Origin: Myxococcota bacterium
GTDB taxonomy: Bacteria > Myxococcota_A > UBA9160 > PR03
Assembly (NCBI GenBank): GCA_030066475.1
Contig: JASJBO010000317.1
Span: 1 to 8,558 of the forward strand
Direction of reading: 5' to 3'
Length of the DNA stretch: 8,558 bases
This document shows positions 1 through 6,105 of the stretch, piece after piece. The first letter of the stretch is position 1; each line of letters opens with the position of its first letter. Below the pieces are notes generated by a model. The model did no database searches. It was given only the letters and a program-made list of their open reading frames with translations, and was not told where the DNA came from. A program made the translations under genes and the position numbers.

Positions 1-98
1 ACGGTGATCCAGTTGGGGTTGACCGGGTGCCGGAAGAGGAACGGCAGGAGCGTCCGCACCCATCCGTCCAGGCGGTCGCCGAAGCGTGCCTTGATCAC
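1..98 (-). CDS. CDP-alcohol phosphatidyltransferase family protein (N-terminal 32 codons only)
   Basis: Partial gene running off the left edge of the window. Reading the minus strand from a GTG at 98, the peptide begins VIKARFGDRLDGWVRTLLPF and continues LFRHPVNPNWITV. A short basic amphipathic start followed by 'P-x-N-x-(I/L)T' just before the first membrane helix is typical of CDP-alcohol phosphatidyltransferases, membrane enzymes that transfer a phosphatidyl group from CDP-diacylglycerol to an alcohol (glycerol phosphate, inositol, serine). The catalytic DG(x)2AR(x)8G(x)3D(x)3D motif would lie beyond the window, so family membership rests on the N-terminus alone and the substrate cannot be told. 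The start is supported by a strong ribosome binding site (AAGGGGG at 112-106) seven bases upstream. The 54-residue gene ends 81 bases upstream on the same strand, so the two may share a transcript. The frame also stays open upstream of the GTG, but without an equally good ribosome binding site. Confidence 0.7.
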   Translation of the reverse strand, partial: MIKARFGDRLDGWVRTLLPFLFRHPVNPNWIT

Positions 99-103
99 GG
101 CGG

Positions 104-165
104 AACCCCCTTCGCACGTCCGGTGGTGAAGGTAGCGCCAGCTGGCGAAGCTCCCCTCAGGGGTT
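104..165 (-). promoter_or_regulatory. Possible structured leader hiding the ribosome binding site of the CDP-alcohol phosphatidyltransferase gene
   Basis: In minus-strand RNA, AACCCC (165-160) can pair with GGGGUU (109-104), and CUUCGC (150-145) with GCGAAG (115-110). The two 3' strands are contiguous, so the helices could stack, with a nine-base bulge on the 5' side (159-151). Together they cover the AAGGGGG ribosome binding site (112-106) of the downstream gene. A competing perfect palindrome, CGCCAGCTGGCG (136-147), and a smaller CCUUC/GAAGG pairing (133-129 with 114-110) could give an alternative fold. I match this to no known riboswitch class. In GC-rich DNA such pairing can arise by chance, so this is a structural suggestion only. 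Confidence 0.3.
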
Positions 166-178
166 TCCCCCCAGGGGG
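152..178 (-). repeat. GC-rich inverted repeats just after the small gene
   Basis: Directly downstream of the TGA of the 54-residue gene the minus strand has runs of C and G in the order CCCCC, GGGGGG, AAA, CCCC, TGA, GGGG. These can form a nested hairpin (inner GGGG/CCCC, outer CCCC/GGGG). It could weaken or end transcription, but no T tract follows, so it is not called as an intrinsic terminator. Part of it (165-160) is also used in the alternative fold of the leader described at 104-165. Confidence 0.35.
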
Positions 179-179
179 A

Positions 180-344
180 TCAGTCCGCCTTGGGCGGAGC
201 TGGTTCCTCTTCAGCCTCGGCGATCTTGTCCGATACATCGGGCAGGGCCGAAAGCTCCCGATCGAGCTCTTCGGGGTCGATCCAGCCTCGGCGGCCGAGC
301 AGGCGACGGTCCAGCCGCAGCTTGCGAAGGGACTCGTTGACCAT
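180..344 (-). CDS. Hypothetical small protein, 54 residues
   Basis: A short gene that I do not recognise. The start is the ATG at 344-342, preceded by AGGAG (353-349) four bases away; the frame stays open further upstream to an ATG at 434, but nothing supports that longer form. The protein has a strongly basic N-terminal half (LRKLRLDRRLLGRRGWI), a WIDPEELDRELSALPDV segment, and an acidic, proline-rich tail ending in EEEPAPPKAD. It has no signal peptide or membrane segment, so it should be cytoplasmic. The charge layout suggests a helical protein that could bind nucleic acid or a partner protein, but no function can be assigned. It is transcribed divergently from bamD and lies upstream of the CDP-alcohol phosphatidyltransferase gene on the same strand. 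The good ribosome binding site and codon-like G/C third positions make it a likely real gene. Confidence 0.7.
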   Translation of the reverse strand: MVNESLRKLRLDRRLLGRRGWIDPEELDRELSALPDVSDKIAEAEEEPAPPKAD

Positions 345-378
345 GGATCTCCTCGCGACTTCGGGGGCAGGGCGGCGC

Positions 379-384
379 AGCCTA
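379..384 (-). promoter_or_regulatory. Candidate -10 box for the 54-residue gene
   Basis: TAGGCT on the minus strand (384-379) lies about 35 bases upstream of the ATG at 344 and would give a leader of roughly 27 bases carrying the AGGAG site. It resembles the TAGACT and TAGAAT boxes seen at 4333 and 4300. No convincing -35 element is found at the expected distance, so this is a weak call. Confidence 0.25.
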
Positions 385-389
385 GCAAA

Positions 390-419
390 TTGACAGCAGC
401 CGGCAGGTTCGGGTAGCGT
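390..419 (+). promoter_or_regulatory. Candidate sigma-70-type promoter for bamD
   Basis: A perfect TTGACA at 390-395 is followed, 18 bases on, by TAGCGT at 414-419 (three of six matches to TATAAT). Transcription would start near 426, giving a leader of about 35 bases that contains the GGAGGG ribosome binding site (449-454) of bamD. The 390s are locally AT-richer than the surroundings. The -35 match is good and the -10 match is poor. Confidence 0.45.
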
Positions 420-460
420 GCCCCCGTCCCACAACCCGGCACGGTTTCGGAGGGGTGCCC

Positions 461-1270
461 GTGCTCCAGAACACCAAGCGTCGATTCGTCGGGCCGTTCG
501 CGGTCCTCATTGCGGTGTCCGCTCTCGTGCTCGGAGGCTGCGCCAGCACGCTTCCGGTCGCGGAGTTCGAAGATCTGCCGTCGGCCGAGCAGCTGTACTC
601 GGACGGCATGGGGGAGCTGGAGTCCGAGCGCGACGACTTCAACTTCTTCCTCCCGCGCGACTACACCGCGTCGATCGAGGTCTTCCAGGACGTCATCGAC
701 AACTACCCCTACAGCGATCAGGCCACGCTCGCCGAGCTCGCGATCGGCGACGCCTACTTCGCGCAGAAGAGCTACGACGAGGCGATCTCGTACTACAGCG
801 ACTTCATCGATCTTCACCCCGGCCACGACCAGGTGCCGTACGCGATGTTCCAGACCGGCCTGTCGTTCTACAAGCGGAGCAAGGAGCCGGGCCGCGACCA
901 GACGGCGACGCAAGACGGGATCACCCACTTCGATCGGCTGCTGCGCCGGTTCCCCCACTCCGAGTACAGCATGAAGGCCGAGGAGAACGTGCGCGAGCTG
1001 CGCGGCCGGCTGGCCGAGCACACGCTGCAGGTGGGCGACTACTACTTCGGCACCGACGAGTACGCCTCGGCCGCCGAGCGCTACCGCGGGCTGCTCAACG
1101 AGTATCCGGGCCTGGGCTTCGACGCCGAGGCGCTCTACAAGCTCGGCGTCTGCTACACGCGCATGAACCGCGGCGACGAGGCGCAGCAGATCTTCCAGGT
1201 GATCTTGGAGAACTACGAGGGGAGCGAAGTCGCCGAGGCGGCGGCGGACCTCGTGCCCGCCGCCCAGTAG
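461..1270 (+). CDS. bamD: Outer membrane protein assembly factor BamD (lipoprotein)
   Basis: BamD is an essential lipoprotein of the BAM complex, which folds and inserts beta-barrel proteins into the outer membrane from its periplasmic face. The 269-residue protein, slightly longer than E. coli BamD (245), has a lipoprotein signal: basic KRRF, a hydrophobic stretch, then the lipobox L24-G-G-C27, so the mature protein starts at C27. The rest is TPR-like helical repeats with family-typical text: 'AEQLYSDGM', 'YTASIEVFQDVIDNYPYSDQ', 'YDEAISYYSDFIDLHPGH', 'YAMFQTGLSFYK', 'FDRLLRRFPHSEY' and 'ALYKLGVCYTRM'. I prefer the GTG at 461 because GGAGGG (449-454) lies six bases upstream; the in-frame GTG at 455 would almost touch that site. 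The gene is followed after four bases by a TPR protein gene and was probably transcribed with it. No frameshift or missing part is seen. Confidence 0.93.
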   Translation: MLQNTKRRFVGPFAVLIAVSALVLGGCASTLPVAEFEDLPSAEQLYSDGMGELESERDDFNFFLPRDYTASIEVFQDVIDNYPYSDQATLAELAIGDAYFAQKSYDEAISYYSDFIDLHPGHDQVPYAMFQTGLSFYKRSKEPGRDQTATQDGITHFDRLLRRFPHSEYSMKAEENVRELRGRLAEHTLQVGDYYFGTDEYASAAERYRGLLNEYPGLGFDAEALYKLGVCYTRMNRGDEAQQIFQVILENYEGSEVAEAAADLVPAAQ

Positions 1271-1274
1271 CTCC

Positions 1275-2006
1275 GTGCCCCATACCGCGAGCCTGCGTCC
1301 GGAGGAGCGGATCGCGTATCGCCTGGGACGCCGCAGCTTCGAGCGCGGCGACGACGAGACGGCGCTGCGTCAGCTCGGCCTGCTCGCGCGCAGTCGTCCC
1401 CGCTTCGCGGACGTCCAATACATGGTCGGCGTGCTCTACGCGCGGCGCGGCGAGCCGGAGGCGGCGGCCGAGAGCCTCGAGCACGCGCTGCGCATCAACC
1501 CGGGCTATACCGAGGCGCGGCTGGCGCTCGCCAGCGTCTACGAGGAGCAGGGCCGCTTCGAGCGCTCGCGCGAGCTGACGCAGAACGCACCGACGCGCGC
1601 CGGGAACGGGGCGATGCTCGACCCGGTGACGAACGCGAAGCTCGCCAACCTGCAGGCCGCACTCGGCGATGCCTACCGCGAGGTGGGCGAGCTGCCCGAC
1701 GCGATCGACGCCTACCGCAAGGCGCTGGCGCGCTGTCCGCAGTTCCACGACGTGCGCTGCCGGCTCGGCATCGCGCTGCGCGAGAACGGACTGCCCGAGC
1801 AGGCGCTGCGCGAGCTCGACCGCGTGCTGCGCGCGAACGAGGACTACCTCGACGCCCGCGTCCAGCTCGGCCTGACCTGGTTCTCGCTGGGGCGCTGGAG
1901 CCGCGCCGCCGAGGCGTGGCGCGCCGTGCTCGCCCGCGACCCCGAGCGCGAGGACGCGCGCATGTACCTGCGCATGGGCCCCGACCCCGCGGGGATCGCG
2001 AGCTAG
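1275..2006 (+). CDS. Tetratricopeptide repeat protein
   Basis: A 243-residue protein made almost entirely of TPR motifs, helical hairpins of about 34 residues that form a protein-binding groove. Six repeats can be read at roughly residues 11-44, 45-78, 79-112, 121-156, 157-190 and 191-224. Typical elements are 'GVLYARRGEPEAAAESLEHALRINPGY' (positions 52-78, cited in part), 'LGDAYREVGELPDAIDAYRK' and 'LGIALRENGLPEQALRELDR'. A less regular linker around 103-120 splits the array into three plus three. It has no signal peptide or membrane segment, so it probably acts in the cytoplasm as a scaffold. The GTG start lies four bases after the bamD stop with no clear ribosome binding site, which suggests translational coupling. 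The position next to bamD hints at a link to envelope biogenesis, but the binding partner is unknown. Confidence 0.88.
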   Translation: MPHTASLRPEERIAYRLGRRSFERGDDETALRQLGLLARSRPRFADVQYMVGVLYARRGEPEAAAESLEHALRINPGYTEARLALASVYEEQGRFERSRELTQNAPTRAGNGAMLDPVTNAKLANLQAALGDAYREVGELPDAIDAYRKALARCPQFHDVRCRLGIALRENGLPEQALRELDRVLRANEDYLDARVQLGLTWFSLGRWSRAAEAWRAVLARDPEREDARMYLRMGPDPAGIAS

Positions 2007-2018
2007 CTGGTGGACTTC

Positions 2019-2055
2019 GCTCGCCTACGGCTCGCTGAGCGCGCCCTCCGGGCGC
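2019..2055 (+). repeat. Short direct repeats and GC hairpin after the TPR gene
   Basis: Just after the TPR gene stop, GCTCGC occurs twice (2019-2024 and 2030-2035), followed by the perfect inverted repeat GCGCCC-TCC-GGGCGC (2041-2055). The hairpin has a six-base-pair all-GC stem and a three-base loop but no T tract, so it is not an efficient intrinsic terminator on its own. The whole block looks like the short dispersed palindromic repeats of high-GC genomes, but one window cannot show whether it recurs. Confidence 0.4.
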
Positions 2056-2082
2056 TTGCAAGGGGCTTCTGCCGCCGGCCTC

Positions 2083-2104
2083 ACCGCCTGGCGGTTTCCT
2101 TTTT
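2083..2104 (+). terminator. Intrinsic terminator of the bamD-TPR operon
   Basis: ACCGC (2083-2087), a CTG loop and GCGGT (2091-2095) form a compact GC-rich hairpin followed at once by TTCCTTTTT (2096-2104). This is the only hairpin with a proper T tract in the window. It lies about 80 bases after the TPR gene stop and separates that operon from the CBS-domain gene. Confidence 0.65.
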
Positions 2105-2130
2105 CGCTCGTTCGTGCTTCGATTGACGGG

Positions 2131-2148
2131 CCGCCGGAGCCACGGCGG
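2131..2148 (+). repeat. Hairpin in the leader of the CBS-domain gene
   Basis: CCGCCG (2131-2136) and CGGCGG (2143-2148) form a perfect six-base-pair stem with a six-base loop, extendable by two more pairs beyond one mismatch. Two copies of CTCCGGCG follow at 2156-2163 and 2166-2173. The hairpin sits 40 bases before the ATG of the CBS gene and leaves its ribosome binding site free. No role can be assigned and no promoter is obvious in 2105-2188. Confidence 0.35.
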
Positions 2149-2188
2149 GCCTCCTCTCCGGCGTTCTCCGGCGGCTCGGGAGGCCACG

Positions 2189-2626
2189 ATGCATACCCTC
2201 GAACAGGTCCTGAGAAACCGGACCCTGGTCGCCGCGCACCCGGACGACTCGGTGCTCGAAGTGGCGCAGCGCATGACCTCGGCGCGTGTCGGCTGCGTCT
2301 CGGTGGTCGATGACGAAGAGACGCTGGTCGGCGTGTTCTCGGAGCGCGACCTGATGACCCGCGTCCTGGTGCCCGGGCGCGATGCCGCGCGCCTCTGCGT
2401 GCGCGAGGTCATGACCCGCAACGTCGTCACGGCCGACCTCCACGATGGACGCGACCCCTGTCTGGACAAGATGCAGCGCTCCGGCTGCCGCCACCTCCCG
2501 ATCCTGGCCGACGGCCACGTGATCGCCATGCTCTCGATGCGCGACCTGCTCTGGGACGAGATCGCCGAGCAGACCGAGGAGATCCGCCACCTCCGCGCCT
2601 ACGTCTACCAGACGCCGCAGGCCTGA
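2189..2626 (+). CDS. Stand-alone tandem CBS-domain protein
   Basis: A 145-residue cytoplasmic protein consisting of one CBS pair (Bateman module), which usually senses adenosine nucleotides such as AMP, ATP or S-adenosylmethionine and regulates a partner. CBS1 covers about residues 7-62 and CBS2 about 71-125. Each ends in the conserved S-x-R-D turn that contacts ligand phosphates: GVFSERDLM (48-56) and AMLSMRDLL (113-121). V-R-E-V-M-T (71-76) opens the second domain, as is usual. A charged helix, roughly 'WDEIAEQTEEIRHLRAY', forms the C-terminus and may serve in dimer or partner contacts. The ATG at 2189 is chosen because GGGAGG (2178-2183) lies five bases upstream and the domain begins directly after it; the frame is open back to 2114 without such support. 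The stop is only a few bases from the inverted-repeat element. The regulated partner is not evident from the neighbours. Confidence 0.9.
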   Translation: MHTLEQVLRNRTLVAAHPDDSVLEVAQRMTSARVGCVSVVDDEETLVGVFSERDLMTRVLVPGRDAARLCVREVMTRNVVTADLHDGRDPCLDKMQRSGCRHLPILADGHVIAMLSMRDLLWDEIAEQTEEIRHLRAYVYQTPQA

Positions 2627-2627
2627 T

Positions 2628-2707
2628 GAACTTCAGAAGCGGGGACGTTGGTCAAGTAGTTCAGAAACCCCCAGCGGGGAGCTTCTGAACTTCTCAACCA
2701 ACGTCCC
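2628..2707. repeat. Inverted-repeat element between convergent genes (REPIN/MITE-like)
   Basis: Two arms of 25 bases, 2642-2666 on the plus strand and 2707-2683 on the minus strand, agree at 22 of 25 positions. Both begin GGGACGTTGGT and end AGTTCAGAA; the differences are at arm positions 12, 13 and 16. The 16-base centre (2667-2682) contains CCCC-AGC-GGGG, a smaller hairpin. An extra TTCAGAAGC at 2632-2640 pairs exactly with GCTTCTGAA at 2681-2689, and GAACTTC is repeated at 2628-2634 and 2687-2693. The arrangement, two short conserved units in opposite orientation around a short centre, is that of a REP doublet (REPIN) or a very small MITE. As single-stranded DNA or RNA it would form one long hairpin. 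It fills the gap between the CBS gene and the oxidoreductase gene, and its right arm contains the end of the latter. It has no T tract, so terminator function is uncertain. Confidence 0.75.
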
Positions 2708-4292
2708 TGCCTCTCAGGATCTCTTGGGCGCAGTTGCGGCCGGGGGCGCCGAGGATGCCGCCGCCGGGGTGGGTGCCGGCGCCGCAGAGCCAGAGGCCGG
2801 GGATCGGGGTGCGGTAGCGGGACCAGCCGGGGACGGGGCGGCCGAACAGCAGGCGGTCGGGCGTCATGGCGCCGTGGAAGATGTTGCCACCCGTGAGGCC
2901 GAAGACGCGCTCGAGGTCGGGCGGGGCGAGCACGTCGCGGTGCAGGACGCTGGCGGAGAACCCGGGCGCGACCTCGTCCACCAGCGCGAGCACGCGATCG
3001 GCGAAGGCATCGCGCTCGCGCGCCCAGCGCGGCGCGTCCCAGCCGGGCGGCACGTGCTGCACGAACAGCGATGCCACGTGATGACCGGGCGGCGCCAGGC
3101 TCGCGTCGAGGCTCGACGGGATCGTGAGCTCGACCATCGGCCGTGCGGGCAGCCCGTCCGCGACCGCGGCCTCGAAGGCGCGCTCGAGGCCGTCGAGGTC
3201 GAGCGCGCCCACGTGGACGGTGCCGACGTGCTGGGGGCCGACGGCGTCGCGCGTCTGGCCGTGGAAGCGTGGCAGGCGGTCGAGCGCGACGTTGATCTTC
3301 ACCACGGGGCTGCGCATGTCGATCGCGCGCACGGCCGCAGCGAAGTCGGGCGGCAGGTGCTCGGCGCCGACCAGCCCGAGGAAGGTGCGCTGCGGATCGG
3401 CGTTCGACACGACCAGCGGCGCCTCGATGGCACTGCCGTCCTCGAGCTCGACGCCCACGGCGCGTCCGTCGCGCAGCGCGACGCGCGCCACCGGCGCATC
3501 GGTGCGAATCTCGCTGCCCGCGTCGCGTGCGGCACGCGCGATCGCCTCGGACAGCGCTCCCATGCCGCCGGCCACGTACGCCCACACGCCGCGCGCGCCG
3601 TTCGTCTCGCCCATCACGTGGTGGAACAGGACGTAGCCGGTGCCGGGCGTGCTGGGCGCGGCGAAGGCGCCGATCAGCGCGTCGGTGGCGAGCGTGGCGC
3701 GCAGCGGCTCGCTCTCGAACCACGACTCGAGCGTCGGCCGCGCGGGACCGAGCAGCAGCGCGGTGGCGGCGGGCAGCTCGGTCCGCAGCCGCAGCGCGGC
3801 GCGCGCGGCGGCGCCGAGCGCGGGCAGGTCGCGCAGGCGCAGGCGGCCGGGATCGGGTGGAGCGCGGTCGAGCAGCGGCTCGAGGGCGCGGGCGATACGG
3901 TCGAGGAACGCTTCGTAGGCCGGGTAGCGCTCGGCGTCGCGGCGCGAGAAGCGCGCGATCTGCTCGCGGCACAGGGCCGGGTCGGGTCCCAGCAGCAGCC
4001 CGCCCCCGTCCGGGAGCGGCGTGAAGGAGGAGGGATCGCGGCGCAGCAGACGCAGGCCGCGCGCCTCGAGCCCCAGCTCGCGCACCACCGCGGGACGCAG
4101 CAGGCCGGCGACGTAGGCCCCACGGGAGATGCGGTAGCCGGGCCAGAGCTCCTCGGTGACGCAGGCGCCGCCGAGCTGCTCGCGGCGCTCCAGCACGAGC
4201 GTGCGACGGCCCGCGCGCGCCAGCAGCGCGGCCAGCACCAGGCCGTTGTGGCCGGCGCCGACGACCACGGCGTCCCAGGACGAGCCCCCCAC
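2694..4292 (-). CDS. FAD-dependent oxidoreductase, PYROXD2/phytoene-dehydrogenase-like (COG1233)
   Basis: A 532-residue flavoprotein. The N-terminal Rossmann fold is clear: DAVVVGAGHNG (7-17, G12-x-G14-x-x-G17), with E35 at the end of the second strand to hold the FAD ribose, then the GGACVTEELWPGYRISRGAY segment. The C-terminal FAD signature LCGAGTHPGGGILGAPGRN lies at 502-520. 'LVVSNADPQRT' and 'GWSRYRTPIPGLW' are also typical of COG1233. The closest named relative I recognise is the PYROXD2 group (human protein about 581 residues) rather than true carotenoid desaturases; the substrate is unknown. There is no signal peptide. No carotenoid genes adjoin it, although ispG lies nearby on the same strand. 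The GTG start at 4292 has no ribosome binding site and begins just seven bases after a TAGAAT box. The last four residues (RDVG) and the stop lie inside the inverted-repeat arm. Confidence 0.88.
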   Translation of the reverse strand: MGGSSWDAVVVGAGHNGLVLAALLARAGRRTLVLERREQLGGACVTEELWPGYRISRGAYVAGLLRPAVVRELGLEARGLRLLRRDPSSFTPLPDGGGLLLGPDPALCREQIARFSRRDAERYPAYEAFLDRIARALEPLLDRAPPDPGRLRLRDLPALGAAARAALRLRTELPAATALLLGPARPTLESWFESEPLRATLATDALIGAFAAPSTPGTGYVLFHHVMGETNGARGVWAYVAGGMGALSEAIARAARDAGSEIRTDAPVARVALRDGRAVGVELEDGSAIEAPLVVSNADPQRTFLGLVGAEHLPPDFAAAVRAIDMRSPVVKINVALDRLPRFHGQTRDAVGPQHVGTVHVGALDLDGLERAFEAAVADGLPARPMVELTIPSSLDASLAPPGHHVASLFVQHVPPGWDAPRWARERDAFADRVLALVDEVAPGFSASVLHRDVLAPPDLERVFGLTGGNIFHGAMTPDRLLFGRPVPGWSRYRTPIPGLWLCGAGTHPGGGILGAPGRNCAQEILRGRDVG

Positions 4293-4299
4293 GGCCCGG

Positions 4300-4305
4300 A
4301 TTCTA
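4300..4305 (-). promoter_or_regulatory. Candidate -10 box of the oxidoreductase gene, implying a leaderless mRNA
   Basis: TAGAAT on the minus strand (4305-4300) matches five of six bases of the TATAAT consensus. It ends seven bases before the GTG at 4292, so transcription would begin at or within a base or two of the start codon. This fits the absence of a ribosome binding site. No good -35 element is seen near 4323-4328. Confidence 0.45.
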
Positions 4306-4332
4306 ACCGGGCGCGAGCAAACTCCGTCGGGC

Positions 4333-4338
4333 TAGACT
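4333..4338 (+). promoter_or_regulatory. Candidate -10 box of cvpA
   Basis: TAGACT (four of six matches to TATAAT) lies 18 bases before the GTG start of cvpA, leaving room for a leader of about 12 bases that contains the GGGGGG ribosome binding site (4346-4351). No clear -35 box is found. Together with the box at 4300-4305 it makes the 64-base gap between the two genes a compact divergent promoter region. Confidence 0.4.
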
Positions 4339-4356
4339 GCGGCTCGGGGGGAAACC

Positions 4357-4856
4357 GTGACCATCGCCGACGGCATCGTCCTGGCCCTGCTGCTGATCGC
4401 CGCCCTGCGCGGCCTGTGGATCGGCCTGGTGCGCGAGGTGTTCTCACTGGCGGCGCTCGGCAGCGCCTGCATCGCGGTGCGCGTGTTCTCGACTCCGGCC
4501 GGCGACTGGCTCGCCGAGGCCGCGAACATCGACCCGGTCGCGGCGACGGTGCTGGCGGGCGTGGGCATCGGTGTGGGCGCGCTGGCGATCGTGGCGATCA
4601 TCGGCCGCGTGGCGCGCCGCGGCGTCCACGCGGCGGGCCTCGGAGCGATCGACCGCCTCGCGGGCGGCGCGCTCGGCACCGCCGAGGGCACCCTGATCGC
4701 CGCGCTCCTGCTGCTGGCGGCGGTCTTCACGCTGGGACGCGACGACCCGCTGATCGCCGACTCCCGCAGCCTCGCCGCCTTCGAAGAGCTCGAGAGCTGG
4801 GTCGCCAGCAGCCCGCAGCTCCCCGGTCTGCCGGACGTGGCCTCTCCGCCGAGTTC

Positions 4857-4860
<4 letters not shown>
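4357..4860 (+). CDS. cvpA: CvpA family inner membrane protein
   Basis: A 167-residue integral membrane protein of the CvpA (colicin V production) family, whose E. coli member affects colicin V export and envelope integrity; the molecular activity is not settled. It begins '[20 protein letters not shown]', the usual 'D-x-(I/V)' start followed by a first membrane helix and a glycine-rich turn ([13 protein letters not shown]). Further hydrophobic segments lie at about residues 25-45, 60-85 and 105-130, the last including '[17 protein letters not shown]', which matches the conserved R-x-x-G-x-x-x-G stretch of the family. The C-terminal tail (about 130-167) is polar and probably cytoplasmic or periplasmic. 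The GTG start follows GGGGGG by five bases. The gene stands alone on its strand, divergent from the oxidoreductase, and its stop codon overlaps that of ispG. Confidence 0.85.
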
Positions 4861-6092
<1,232 letters not shown>

Positions 6093-6105
6093 GGTGTTCT
6101 CCTGC

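Noticed and set aside
27..416. A 129-codon plus-strand frame at the left edge.
   Set aside because: It is antisense to both the phosphatidyltransferase start and the 54-residue gene, which have proper ribosome binding sites, and it has no site of its own.
455..460. The GTG at 455 as the bamD start.
   Set aside because: It lies one base from the GGAGG site, too close for initiation; the GTG at 461 has normal spacing.
95..1021. A 308-codon minus-strand frame antisense to bamD.
   Set aside because: bamD on the plus strand has a lipobox, ribosome binding site and family motifs; this frame also runs through the divergent promoter region and the 54-residue gene.
2631..2720. A CRISPR-like repeat at the CBS/oxidoreductase junction.
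   Set aside because: There are only two arms, in inverted orientation, with no spacers of regular length and no cas genes.
2605..3972. A 455-codon minus-strand frame overlapping the oxidoreductase gene.
   Set aside because: It is an arginine/alanine-rich shadow of the true frame and has no recognisable domain.
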